NCBI RefSeq assembly: GCF_014645895.1
Contig: NZ_BMMP01000013.1
Span: forward strand, 127,478 to 191,477
Direction: 5' to 3'
From: Streptomyces daqingensis
GTDB lineage: Bacteria > Actinomycetota > Actinomycetes > Streptomycetales > Streptomycetaceae
Length of the DNA: 64,000 nt
The stretch's first letter is position 1. Each line of letters begins with the position of its first letter. The notes under the pieces are model-generated. The model saw nothing but the letters and a program-made list of their open reading frames with translations. It was not told the origin of the DNA and searched no databases. Positions 25,877 through 33,015 of this stretch are shown in pieces. The translations under genes and the position numbers were made by a program.

Positions 25877-26262
25877 CCCCGGAGGATGCGTTCCCGTCCG
25901 CGGCGGACGTCCCTGCCCGCGGGGCCGGCCCCGCGGCGAGATCGTCGCCCATGACGACAGCGCGACGCAGTCCGCCCGACATCCGACTCTCCCTGTTGAT
26001 CCGGCATCCCCGCCCCCCCACCGGGACGGCGGGCATATGGCAGTGCGCAGGCTGACGCCCTCCGGTTTTCCGGCGGTACGCGCGGCCTGTGGCCGTACCT
26101 GGCAGGGCCGGGCGCCGTCCGCCCTCGGTCCGGGGGCCGCGAAGGGGGATCCGCCCGCTCTGGTCAAACCCGCCGCCGCAGCCGATCCTTGATCCGGAAG
26201 GCCCGTCCCACACTGGGCGCGGGCCACCCGCACGAACGCCCCCTCTGCCGCCCGGAGTCCGC
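25877..26262. other. Intergenic region, no gene seen
   Basis: About 386 bp between the divergent MFS pseudogene and the desulfurase-like gene. Open frames here are GC-bias shadows; no repeat or clear promoter is recognised. Confidence 0.3.
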
Positions 26263-27465
26263 ATGACGTACGACATCGGCGCCGTCCGCGCGCAATTCCC
26301 CGCCCTCGCCACCGGCACGGCCTTCTTCGACGGCCCCGGCGGCAGCCAGACGCCGCGCCCCGTCATCGACGCGATGGCGGAAGCCCTCGCCGCTCCGCTC
26401 TCCAACCGGGGCCGCGTGACAGCGGCGGAGCGCAACGCCGACGGTCTCGTCCTCGAGGCGCGGCGCGCGCTGGCCGACCTGCTCGGCGCGGAGCCGTCCG
26501 GGGTCGTACTGGGCCGCAGCGCCACCCAGCTCGCCTACGACTTCTCCCGCACCCTCGCCAAGACATGGTCGCCCGGCGACGAGGTCGTGGTCACGAGCCT
26601 GGACCACGACTCCAACGTCCGCCCCTGGACGCAGGCGGCCGCGCAGGCGGGCGCCGAGGTGCGGTGGGCCGAATTCGACCCCGGCACCGGTGAGTTGACC
26701 GCCGAGGACGTCCGGGCGGTGCTCTCCCCGCGCACCCGGCTCGTCGCCGTCACCGGAGCGTCGAACCTGATCGGGACGAGGCCGCCGCTCCCGGAGATCG
26801 CCCGCGCCGTCCATGAGGCGGGCGCGCTGCTGTACGTGGACGGCGTGCACCTGGCGGCGCACAGCCTCATCGACGTGGAGGAGCTGGGCGCGGACTTCTT
26901 CGTCTGCTCCCCCTACAAGTTCCTCGGCCCCCACATGGGCGTGCTCGCCGCCCGCCCCGCCCTCCTGGAGACCCTCGCCCCCGACAAGCTGCTGGCCTCG
27001 ACCGACGACGTGCCGGAACGCTTCGAATACGGCACGCTGCCCTACGAGTTGCTGGCCGGCGCCCGCGCGGCCGTCGACTTCCTCGCCGGGCTGGCCGGGC
27101 CGGGCGGCGAGGACCGCAGGGAGCGTCTCGCCGCGTCCTTCGCCGCGCTCGAGAAGCACGAGGACGGCCTGCTGCACCGCATCGAGCAGGGACTCGCCGG
27201 GTTTCCCGCCGTCACCTCGTACTCGCGGTCGGCCTCGCGCACCCCCACGGTGCTGATCACCCTCGACGGCCACGACACCCGCGACGCCCACCGGCATCTG
27301 GCGGAGCGGGACGTCAACGCCCCCTCCGGCTCGTTCTACGCCGTCGAGGCCTCCCGCCGGCTCGGCCTCGGCGCTGCGGGCGGCCTGCGGATCGGGCTCG
27401 CCCCGTACAACGACACCTCGGACGTCGACCGGCTGCTGGAGGGACTGGGCGGCTTCCTCCGCTGA
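26263..27465 (+). CDS. Cysteine desulfurase-like PLP enzyme
   Basis: A 400-residue class V aminotransferase-fold protein of the cysteine-desulfurase-like family. It begins AVRAQFPALATGTAFFDGPGGSQTP and has the Schiff-base lysine Lys219 in CSPYKFLGPHMGV. The PLP-ring Asp lies in LLYVDGVHLAAHS, and the phosphate/His region in TSLDHDSNV. Proteins of this subgroup differ from IscS/NifS: the mobile catalytic-cysteine loop is not evident, so desulfuration of cysteine is not assured. The ATG follows GGAG at a usable distance. It is a stand-alone gene with no Fe-S assembly neighbours. Confidence 0.85.
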   Translation: MTYDIGAVRAQFPALATGTAFFDGPGGSQTPRPVIDAMAEALAAPLSNRGRVTAAERNADGLVLEARRALADLLGAEPSGVVLGRSATQLAYDFSRTLAKTWSPGDEVVVTSLDHDSNVRPWTQAAAQAGAEVRWAEFDPGTGELTAEDVRAVLSPRTRLVAVTGASNLIGTRPPLPEIARAVHEAGALLYVDGVHLAAHSLIDVEELGADFFVCSPYKFLGPHMGVLAARPALLETLAPDKLLASTDDVPERFEYGTLPYELLAGARAAVDFLAGLAGPGGEDRRERLAASFAALEKHEDGLLHRIEQGLAGFPAVTSYSRSASRTPTVLITLDGHDTRDAHRHLAERDVNAPSGSFYAVEASRRLGLGAAGGLRIGLAPYNDTSDVDRLLEGLGGFLR

Positions 27466-27540
27466 ACGGTCGTCTCCGCGTCTCGACGGCCGGGCGGCCG
27501 CCCCCGGGCGCCCGGGCGCCGCCACGCACGAACTCACGTG
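27466..27540. terminator. GC-rich dyads between convergent genes
   Basis: The 75-bp gap between the convergent desulfurase-like and DUF6194 genes contains overlapping GC-only dyads (gggcggccgccc and cccgggcgcccggg). These can fold into strong hairpins and probably terminate both transcripts. No U tract is seen. Confidence 0.45.
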
Positions 27541-28011
27541 TCACGCACCGGTGTTCCGGCGGCGCCGCGCCCTGCGTACGGCGTCCCCGTGCGCCTCGCG
27601 CAGGAGACGCACGGCCAGTTCCCCGGTGCGGTCGCCGGGGTTGACGACCGCCACCCAGCCGTGCGCCCGGTACACCGGATGCGGGAGGAGGGTGTCGCTG
27701 ACCGTGTAGTCCCTCGGCGCCCCTTCCGACCGGGGGTCCTCACCGAGGAGTCCGGCGAACGCCTCGCGCCCCACGCGGATGTTCAGCCGCCAGCGGCCGG
27801 GGGCGTCGAGGTCGCAGGAGGTGTCGCCCGGATAGTTCTTCGTGACGACGGTGGCGTAGGGCTGTTCGCGTTGCGGCACCTGCCCGTCAGGGGCGTAGTA
27901 GAAGAAGTGGTCGCCCCACGAGATCTCGGGGAGAGCGCTCCCCTCGCGCGGCGCGAGTTCCAGTACGTCGTCGAATGCCCGGATCGTGTCCAGGAGTTCG
28001 TGCAGAGTCAT
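27541..28011 (-). CDS. DUF6194 family protein
   Basis: A 156-residue protein with the conserved features of DUF6194: ISWGDHFFYYAPDG, PYATVVTKNYPGDTSCDL, WRLNIRVGREAFAGLLG and HPVYRAHGWVAVVNPG. The fold resembles small MmcQ/YjbR-like proteins that often adjoin regulators, but no reaction is known. It is divergent from the double-MerR regulator with only 40 bp between starts, so the two very likely share a control region. Confidence 0.8.
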   Translation of the reverse strand: MTLHELLDTIRAFDDVLELAPREGSALPEISWGDHFFYYAPDGQVPQREQPYATVVTKNYPGDTSCDLDAPGRWRLNIRVGREAFAGLLGEDPRSEGAPRDYTVSDTLLPHPVYRAHGWVAVVNPGDRTGELAVRLLREAHGDAVRRARRRRNTGA

Positions 28012-28013
28012 GG

Positions 28014-28031
28014 TTCAAGCGTGTGGTTGAA
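28014..28031. promoter_or_regulatory. Candidate MerR operator between divergent genes
   Basis: TTCAA (28014-28018) and TTGAA (28027-28031) form a perfect 5-bp dyad with an 8-bp spacer, inside the 40-bp gap between the DUF6194 and MerR-type genes. This is the expected place and size for autoregulation by the MerR-type protein. Confidence 0.45.
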
Positions 28032-28051
28032 GTGCTAATGGAGGGTTCGGG

Positions 28052-28792
28052 GTGGCGCAGACGGCAGACGGCGGGCCTCCCCTGACGACCGCCGCCGTGG
28101 CGGCGGCATCGGGTTACTCCGTGCAGCAGGTCCGCGATCTGGAGGCCGTGGGCGTACTGCCCGAGGTGGAGAGGGCGCCCAACGGATACCGGCAGTTCTC
28201 CGCGACACATGTCCGGGCACTCCGCGCCTACCGTCAACTCGCCTATGCCGTAGGCCCTGTTGAAGCCCGGCGCACCATGCGGCGACTGAACCGCCACCCG
28301 CCGGAACTGGGCGCGGCGACGGCCGGCGCGCTGCACGTGCGGCTCCACGACGAGCGTGCGCAGGCACTCGCCGCCCGGCACGCGCTGGAAGCCGTCCGGG
28401 CGGAGGCGGCCACCGACGCCGAACCCGGCACGGCCGACTCCATGACCATCACCGAACTGTCGCAGGCCCTGGGCGTGAAAGCCTCCACGCTCCGCTTTTG
28501 GGAAAAGTCCGGGCTTGTGGCACCCGACCGGATCACCACCCGTGCCGGGACAGCGCGGCGCTACCCTCTGCCCGCCATCCGCGAGGCACGCGTCACGGCA
28601 GCTCTCCGCGCCGGCGGCTACCGCATCCCGGACGTACGCAGAGCGGTCACCGCGGTCCGCGAACTCGGCGACGTGAGCCACTCGCTCGCCGCCCTCGACA
28701 CGCGGTTGGAGGACATCGCCGCACGCACCCTCGCCCTGCTACGGGCGGGCACTCTGCTCGCCGGCATCATCGAACCGGCCGGCGAGGACTGA
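28052..28792 (+). CDS. Regulator with two MerR-type DNA-binding domains
   Basis: A 246-residue protein with two MerR-like winged-helix segments in one chain. The first is at about 10-60 (LTTAAVAAASGYSVQQVRDLEAVGVLPEVERAPNGYR, ending in YRQLA). The second is at about 128-185 (MTITELSQALGVKASTLRFWEKSGLVAP, then RRYPLPAIREARV). MerR proteins normally have a single HTH and dimerise, so a tandem arrangement could allow a single chain to contact both operator halves. The GTG start follows GGAGGG at 6 bases. No metal-binding cysteines are seen, so this is not a metal sensor. It is divergent from the DUF6194 gene, a likely target. Confidence 0.85.
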   Translation: MAQTADGGPPLTTAAVAAASGYSVQQVRDLEAVGVLPEVERAPNGYRQFSATHVRALRAYRQLAYAVGPVEARRTMRRLNRHPPELGAATAGALHVRLHDERAQALAARHALEAVRAEAATDAEPGTADSMTITELSQALGVKASTLRFWEKSGLVAPDRITTRAGTARRYPLPAIREARVTAALRAGGYRIPDVRRAVTAVRELGDVSHSLAALDTRLEDIAARTLALLRAGTLLAGIIEPAGED

Positions 28793-28906
28793 CACTTCGC
28801 CGGACGTCCCGCCGGACCTCCGCCGGACGACAGATCGGCGTGAAGCCGGGACGACTCCGGGATATCCGGTGGTCCACGCCTTTCACGAGGGCACAGTATG
28901 GGGCGC

Positions 28907-29479
28907 ATGACTCTGACCACGCCCGTACTGCACACCGCTCGACTGCGGCTGCGCCCCTTCACCGACACCGATGCGGACGCCCTCTTCGCGCTGCACAGCA
29001 ACACCCGCGTGATGCGCTACTGGGACTCACCTCCCTGGCAGGAACGGACCCGCGCCGAGCGCTTCCTGGCGACGTGTCGGAAACTGCCGGGCGAAGGCAC
29101 CGGGGTGCGGGTGGCCATCGACCGTGCTTCTGACGGGGCCTTCATCGGCTGGTCCAATCTGACCGGATGGAACCCGGACTTCCGCAGCGCGTCACTCGGC
29201 TACTGCTTCGACGAGGCCGCGTGGGGCCACGGATACGCGACGGAGGCCGCGCACGCCTTGCTGCGTTGGGGGTTCGAGACGCTGGACCTGAACCGGGTCC
29301 AGGCCGAGGCGGATACGCGCAACGCGGCATCCGCCCGGGTACTGGAGAAGATCGGATTCGTACGTGAAGGGACGTTGCGGGAAGAGTGCATCGTGAACGG
29401 CGAGGTGTCCGACACGTGGGTTTTCGGGTTGATCCGGCGGGAGTGGCAGCCGTCAGACGTGCCGACTTCGGCCCTCTGA
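28907..29479 (+). CDS. GNAT N-acetyltransferase (RimJ/RimL type)
   Basis: A 190-residue GNAT protein typical of the RimJ/RimL/YdaF group. It has LHTARLRLRPFTDTDADALFALH at the N-terminus, FIGWSNLTGW, a CoA-binding stretch in EAAWGHGYATEAAHALLRW and NAASARVLEKIGFVREGTLREE at the C-terminal side. It should transfer acetyl groups from acetyl-CoA to an amine; the substrate is unknown. ATG 28907 is preferred over ATG 28898 because CAGTAT (28894-28899) fits a -10 box 7 bases upstream and no ribosome-binding site is present, which suggests a leaderless mRNA. Confidence 0.85.
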   Translation: MTLTTPVLHTARLRLRPFTDTDADALFALHSNTRVMRYWDSPPWQERTRAERFLATCRKLPGEGTGVRVAIDRASDGAFIGWSNLTGWNPDFRSASLGYCFDEAAWGHGYATEAAHALLRWGFETLDLNRVQAEADTRNAASARVLEKIGFVREGTLREECIVNGEVSDTWVFGLIRREWQPSDVPTSAL

Positions 29480-29495
29480 ACGGCTCGGCTTCAGC

Positions 29496-29696
29496 TCACT
29501 TCAGCCCGCCGACGAACACCGACCACGACGCGGCCGACACCAACACCACCGGCCCGCCAGGCACCTTGCTGTCACGCACCGGCACCACGCCCGTGAACCC
29601 GTCGGCCACCTCCACGCAGTTGCCGCCCTCCTGATTGCTGTAGCTGCTGCTGCGCCAGACGACGCCGCTCGGCTCGGGACGGAACACTGACTCCAC
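29496..29696 (-). CDS. DUF397 family small protein
   Basis: A 66-residue DUF397 protein: VVWRSSSYSNQEGGNCVEVAD and VPVRDSKVPGGPVVL. The GTG start follows GGAGGGCA and lies inside the 3' end of the overlapping HTH/DUF5753 gene, in another frame. It belongs to the regulator/DUF397/ATPase trio at 29496-31151. Confidence 0.85.
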   Translation of the reverse strand: MESVFRPEPSGVVWRSSSYSNQEGGNCVEVADGFTGVVPVRDSKVPGGPVVLVSAASWSVFVGGLK

Positions 29697-30516
29697 GGTG
29701 GCTGCCCTCCATCGCGCTGCGGACCATGTCGAGCGACATGGTCGGCGGCAAGGCTACTGTCCGGAGCCTCGAATAGACGGCTGAATGGCGTTCGACTTCC
29801 GCCGGCTCCTCGATGAGCCTGCCGTAGTCGGCCCCCTCCAGATAGACCGCTTCCTCACCGCCGGGAAGGGTCAGAACCGTCATCGACCCTCCCAAGGAGT
29901 CGTGAGCTCCTTGGTCGAACGGAAGGACCTGGACCGTTACCGAGGTACTCTCCGCCGCGGCCACCAAGAACCCCAACTGCTCACGCATGACTCTGTGCCC
30001 GCCGATGGGACGCATCAACACGGCCTCGTCGAGAACAACCCACAGGGCAGGACGTCCCGGCGACTTCAACCGCTCCTGCCGCGCCATTCTGGCGTGCAGG
30101 CGCTCTTCGAGGTGCACGCTGTCGCGCAGCGACCGTCCGACGCTCAGCACCGCGCGGGCGTAGTCCTCCGTCTGCAAGAGACCTGGCACCACGTGGGCGG
30201 CGTACTCGCGGATCTCCACCGCCCGGGCCGAGTACGCCATGAACGCGCGCGACCAGTCGGGGAACGTCTCGCGGTAGACGTACGGCCACAGGTCGACCAG
30301 CAGCCCGTCCGCGCTGAGGGCGTGGTCGAGTGCGCGGGCGAGTTCCAGGGTGGGTTTCGCGCCGGAGGCCCGCTCGATCTGGGTGATGCGGGTGCTCACC
30401 ACGTGGGTCCGCCGGCCGAGGTCCGCCTGCGTCATTCCCGCGGCGGTGCGCAGCCTGCGCACCCGGGAGCCGAAGAGCGCCGCCACCGACGAGGCGGGGT
30501 CGATTTCGTTGGCCAC
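29572..30516 (-). CDS. HTH/DUF5753 (WhiJ-like) transcription regulator
   Basis: A 314-residue regulator. The XRE-type helix-turn-helix is at about 20-60 (AAGMTQADLGRRTHVVSTRITQIERASG). The DUF5753 ligand/partner domain begins at IREYAAHVVPGLLQTEDYARAVL and includes ALWVVLDEAVLMRPIGG and EEAVYLEGADYGRLIEEP. The last 40 or so residues (RAERRRLAQQQLQQSGG and beyond) overlap the DUF397 gene by 125 bp in another frame and are probably not part of the conserved domain. This may reflect loss of an earlier stop. GTG 30516 is used because upstream extensions are not conserved. It is divergent from an anti-sigma-like ATPase gene, a classic Streptomyces developmental-regulator arrangement. Confidence 0.85.
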   Translation of the reverse strand: MANEIDPASSVAALFGSRVRRLRTAAGMTQADLGRRTHVVSTRITQIERASGAKPTLELARALDHALSADGLLVDLWPYVYRETFPDWSRAFMAYSARAVEIREYAAHVVPGLLQTEDYARAVLSVGRSLRDSVHLEERLHARMARQERLKSPGRPALWVVLDEAVLMRPIGGHRVMREQLGFLVAAAESTSVTVQVLPFDQGAHDSLGGSMTVLTLPGGEEAVYLEGADYGRLIEEPAEVERHSAVYSRLRTVALPPTMSLDMVRSAMEGSHRGVSVPSRAERRRLAQQQLQQSGGRQLRGGGRRVHGRGAGA

Positions 30517-30656
30517 AGCCTGACTTCCGTCCTTACGGCCAGAGTTGTAAGCCTTCGGGGGCTTTCGAGCATAGGGCCGCCCGGCAAGGCTTGTGCACGG
30601 AATGTCACGTCCCGGCACGGGCCGGGCGGAAGCGGAACGACCGGAATGGCGGCAGA

Positions 30657-31151
30657 GTGCTCGAACCCACCACCGCGCAGGGCGACGACTCGTCGTCCTG
30701 TTCCCGACTGGCCACGTTCTCCAAGCAGTTCCCCTCGTCAGCGCGGGGCGCCCGCCTGGCCCGGCAACTGGCCGTGAGACGCCTGGAGGAGTGGGGTTAC
30801 GCGCGCGATTCGGAACCCTCCTGCTCGGTGGCGCTCGTCGTGGGCGAACTGGCCGCCAACGCGGTGAGTCACGGCCGCGTTCCCGGCCGGGACTTCCTGC
30901 TGCGGCTGGCGCACCTCGCGGAGGGGGAGGTCCGCGTCGAGGTCTCGGACGCGGGCGCCCTGCGGCTGCCCGTCCGGCCCGCCGCACCGTCGTGCGACGA
31001 CGAGTCGGGGCGCGGGCTGCTGCTGGTGGGCATGCTGGCGGTGCGCTGGGGGACGCGAGCCCGCCGCCCGGTGGGCAAGACGGTGTGGGCGGACGTCGTC
31101 CGGGAAGCCACGCCCCTGCACGGACAAGAGGCCCCGCCCGGCCTCGGGTGA
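30657..31151 (+). CDS. Anti-sigma-like ATP-binding protein (HATPase)
   Basis: A 164-residue RsbW/SpoIIAB-like GHKL ATPase: N-box VVGELAANAVSHG, G1-like VEVSDAGALRLPV and G2-like ESGRGLLLVGMLAVRWG. Such small proteins lack a histidine phosphoacceptor. They act as serine kinases/anti-sigma factors, or as partners of DUF5753 regulators in WhiJ-type loci. GTG 30657 removes a Cys/Arg-rich extension with no homology. The 140-bp gap to the divergent regulator probably holds both promoters. Confidence 0.8.
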   Translation: MLEPTTAQGDDSSSCSRLATFSKQFPSSARGARLARQLAVRRLEEWGYARDSEPSCSVALVVGELAANAVSHGRVPGRDFLLRLAHLAEGEVRVEVSDAGALRLPVRPAAPSCDDESGRGLLLVGMLAVRWGTRARRPVGKTVWADVVREATPLHGQEAPPGLG

Positions 31152-31228
31152 CGCCGACCGCGGGCGGGCTCGCCCTTGGCGACCGTGACGACGGGCGGCC
31201 GGCCGCTGCGATGCTGGACAATGCCGCC

Positions 31229-31687
31229 ATGCGGATTTCGGCGAGAGCGGACTACGCGGTGCGAGCCGCACTGGAGCTGGCGGCGGCCGGGGAGAAGTGC
31301 CCCGTGAAGGCGGAGGCCCTGGCCAAGGCGCAGGAGATCCCGCAGAAGTTCCTGGAGGGCATCCTGGCCGACATGCGGCGCGGCGGCCTCGTCGCCAGCC
31401 AGCGCGGCGGACAGGGCGGTTACCGGCTCGCCGCTCCGGCGGAGGAGATCACCATCGCGGACGTCATCCGCATCGTGGAGGGACCGCTGGTCTCGGTGCG
31501 CGGCGAACGGCCGCCCGCCCTGTCGTACACGGGGCCGGCGGAGTCGCTACTGCCGCTGTGGATCGCCGTACGGGCGAACGTGCGGGCGATCCTCGGGGAG
31601 GTGTCGCTGGCCGACGTCGCCGCCGGCTCCCTTCCCGCACGCGTCCGCGAGCTGGCGGAAGCGCCCGAAGCGTGGACCAATCCATGA
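31229..31687 (+). CDS. Rrf2-family transcription regulator
   Basis: A 152-residue Rrf2 protein: MRISARADYAVRAALELAA, KAQEIPQKFLEGILADMRRGGLVASQRGGQGGYRLAAP (winged helix) and ITIADVIRIVEGPLVSV. It has a single cysteine (Cys23), so it lacks the three-Cys iron-sulfur site of IscR/NsrR/RsrR and resembles the CymR-like, cluster-free group involved in sulfur control. The ATG at 31229 has no ribosome-binding site; GACAAT (31217-31222) could be a -10 box of a leaderless transcript. The TauE/SafE gene downstream is a probable target. Confidence 0.88.
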   Translation: MRISARADYAVRAALELAAAGEKCPVKAEALAKAQEIPQKFLEGILADMRRGGLVASQRGGQGGYRLAAPAEEITIADVIRIVEGPLVSVRGERPPALSYTGPAESLLPLWIAVRANVRAILGEVSLADVAAGSLPARVRELAEAPEAWTNP

Positions 31688-31755
31688 GACACCGTCTACC
31701 GGGGTGCGGGCATCGCCGTACCGCCGTACCCTCCTGACCACATTCTGAGACGAAA

Positions 31756-31796
31756 TCGCCCGTTTATGTCAGCTGATGTCTGACATAAACGGGCGA
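31756..31796. terminator. Perfect 17-bp inverted repeat after the Rrf2 gene
   Basis: The 17 bases at 31756-31772 (TCGCCCGTTTATGTCAG) pair perfectly with 31780-31796 across a 7-base loop. It sits 69 bp after the Rrf2 stop and 98 bp before the TauE gene. As RNA it is a strong hairpin, so a terminator is likely. As DNA the ATGTCAG/CTGACAT core could be an operator. Confidence 0.7.
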
Positions 31797-31866
31797 AGCT
31801 GCACCTGATCGTGTCCACTCCACGAGACGGCATTGCATGCCCGCTCCGGCACCCCGCATGGTTTCT

Positions 31867-31881
31867 CTACCAATACGGTAG
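31867..31881. promoter_or_regulatory. Candidate Rrf2 operator in front of the TauE/SafE gene
   Basis: CTACC (31867-31871) and GGTAG (31877-31881) form a dyad with a 5-base AATAC spacer, 12 bp before the start codon, within an AT-richer promoter stretch (accaatacggtaggaaaact). It is a plausible site for the adjacent Rrf2 protein. Confidence 0.45.
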
Positions 31882-31893
31882 GAAAACTAGGGA

Positions 31894-32865
31894 ATGGATC
31901 GGGGCAGCATGCGCACTCTCATCGTGCTGGCGCTGGTGGGCCTGGGCGCCCAACTCGTCGACGGCAGCCTGGGCATGGCCTACGGGGTCACCTCGACCAC
32001 GCTCCTGCTGGCCGCCGGCACCAACCCGGCCGCGGCCTCCGCGACCGTCCACCTCGCCGAGATCGGCACGACCCTCGCCTCCGGCGCCTCCCACTGGCGC
32101 TTCGGCAACGTCGACTGGAGGGTCGTACTGAAGATCGGCGTCCCGGGCGCCGTCGGGGCTTTCGCAGGCGCCACCTTCCTCTCCAGCCTCTCGACCGAGA
32201 TCGCCGCACCGGTGATGTCCCTGATCCTGCTGGCGCTGGGCGTGTACGTGCTGACCCGCTTCACTTTCGTCGGCCTCTCGTCCAGCAACCTGGGCAAGCC
32301 CCTGCGGAAGCGTTTCCTCTCGCCGCTCGGCCTCGTCGCAGGCTTCGTCGACGCCACGGGCGGAGGCGGCTGGGGGCCCGTCGGCACCCCCGCGATCCTC
32401 GCCAGCGGCCGGATGGAGCCCCGCAAGGTCATCGGCTCCATCGACACCAGCGAATTCCTCGTCAGCGTCGCCGCCAGCGTCGGCTTCCTGGCCGGCCTCG
32501 GCCACGAAGGAATCGAGCTGACGTGGGTGGCGGGACTGCTCATCGGCGGTGTGATCGCCGCGCCGCTGGCCGCCTGGCTCGTACGGCACATCCCGCCCCG
32601 CGTGCTGGGGTCCGCCGTCGGCGGCGTCATCGTCGTCACCAACGTCCGCACCCTGCTCAACAGCGACTGGCTCGGCGCGAGCGGCGCCGTCAGCACCGTC
32701 GTCTACGTGCTGCTCTACCTGGCCTGGGCCGGCGCCCTGGCGTACTCGGTGCGCGAGTACCGCCGCAACGCCGCCGAGGAACGCGAACTGGTGCGGCAGG
32801 CGGAGGCAGCGGAGGCCAGGTCCGCCGCCGCGCAGAGGGAAGAGGAGCCCGCGGTCTCCAACTGA
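31894..32865 (+). CDS. TauE/SafE family sulfite/organosulfonate exporter
   Basis: A 323-residue membrane protein with about eight hydrophobic segments and the two-repeat structure of TauE/SafE. The first repeat is marked by GLGAQLVDGSLGMAYGVTSTTLLL, the second by GLVAGFVDATGGGGWGPVGTPAIL. The family exports or moves small sulfur-containing or organic anions such as sulfite, sulfoacetate or taurine-related compounds. The C-terminal 40 residues are a charged cytoplasmic tail (Glu/Ala/Arg). ATG 31894 is used; ATG 31909 (before RTLIVLAL) is an equally possible start. The Rrf2 gene in front suggests control by sulfur or cysteine status. Confidence 0.88.
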   Translation: MDRGSMRTLIVLALVGLGAQLVDGSLGMAYGVTSTTLLLAAGTNPAAASATVHLAEIGTTLASGASHWRFGNVDWRVVLKIGVPGAVGAFAGATFLSSLSTEIAAPVMSLILLALGVYVLTRFTFVGLSSSNLGKPLRKRFLSPLGLVAGFVDATGGGGWGPVGTPAILASGRMEPRKVIGSIDTSEFLVSVAASVGFLAGLGHEGIELTWVAGLLIGGVIAAPLAAWLVRHIPPRVLGSAVGGVIVVTNVRTLLNSDWLGASGAVSTVVYVLLYLAWAGALAYSVREYRRNAAEERELVRQAEAAEARSAAAQREEEPAVSN

Positions 32866-32902
32866 CGTGCAGGGCCCGGAACTTCGCAGACGTGGGCTTC
32901 GT

Positions 32903-32933
32903 CCCGCAGGCCGTCGGTGTCACGGCCTGCGGG
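32903..32933 (+). terminator. Terminator hairpin after the TauE/SafE gene
   Basis: CCCGCAGGCCGT (32903-32914) and ACGGCCTGCGGG (32922-32933) form a perfect 12-bp stem with a 7-base loop, 37 bp after the exporter stop codon. No U tract follows, as is usual in this group of bacteria. Confidence 0.8.
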
Positions 32934-33015
32934 CGGAGCCCGCGCGGGGCTCCGGGCAGCGCGAATGCGCCCGACCCGTCGCGAAGTCGGCCCCGGGCTG
33001 GCAGGCTGCCGGGCC

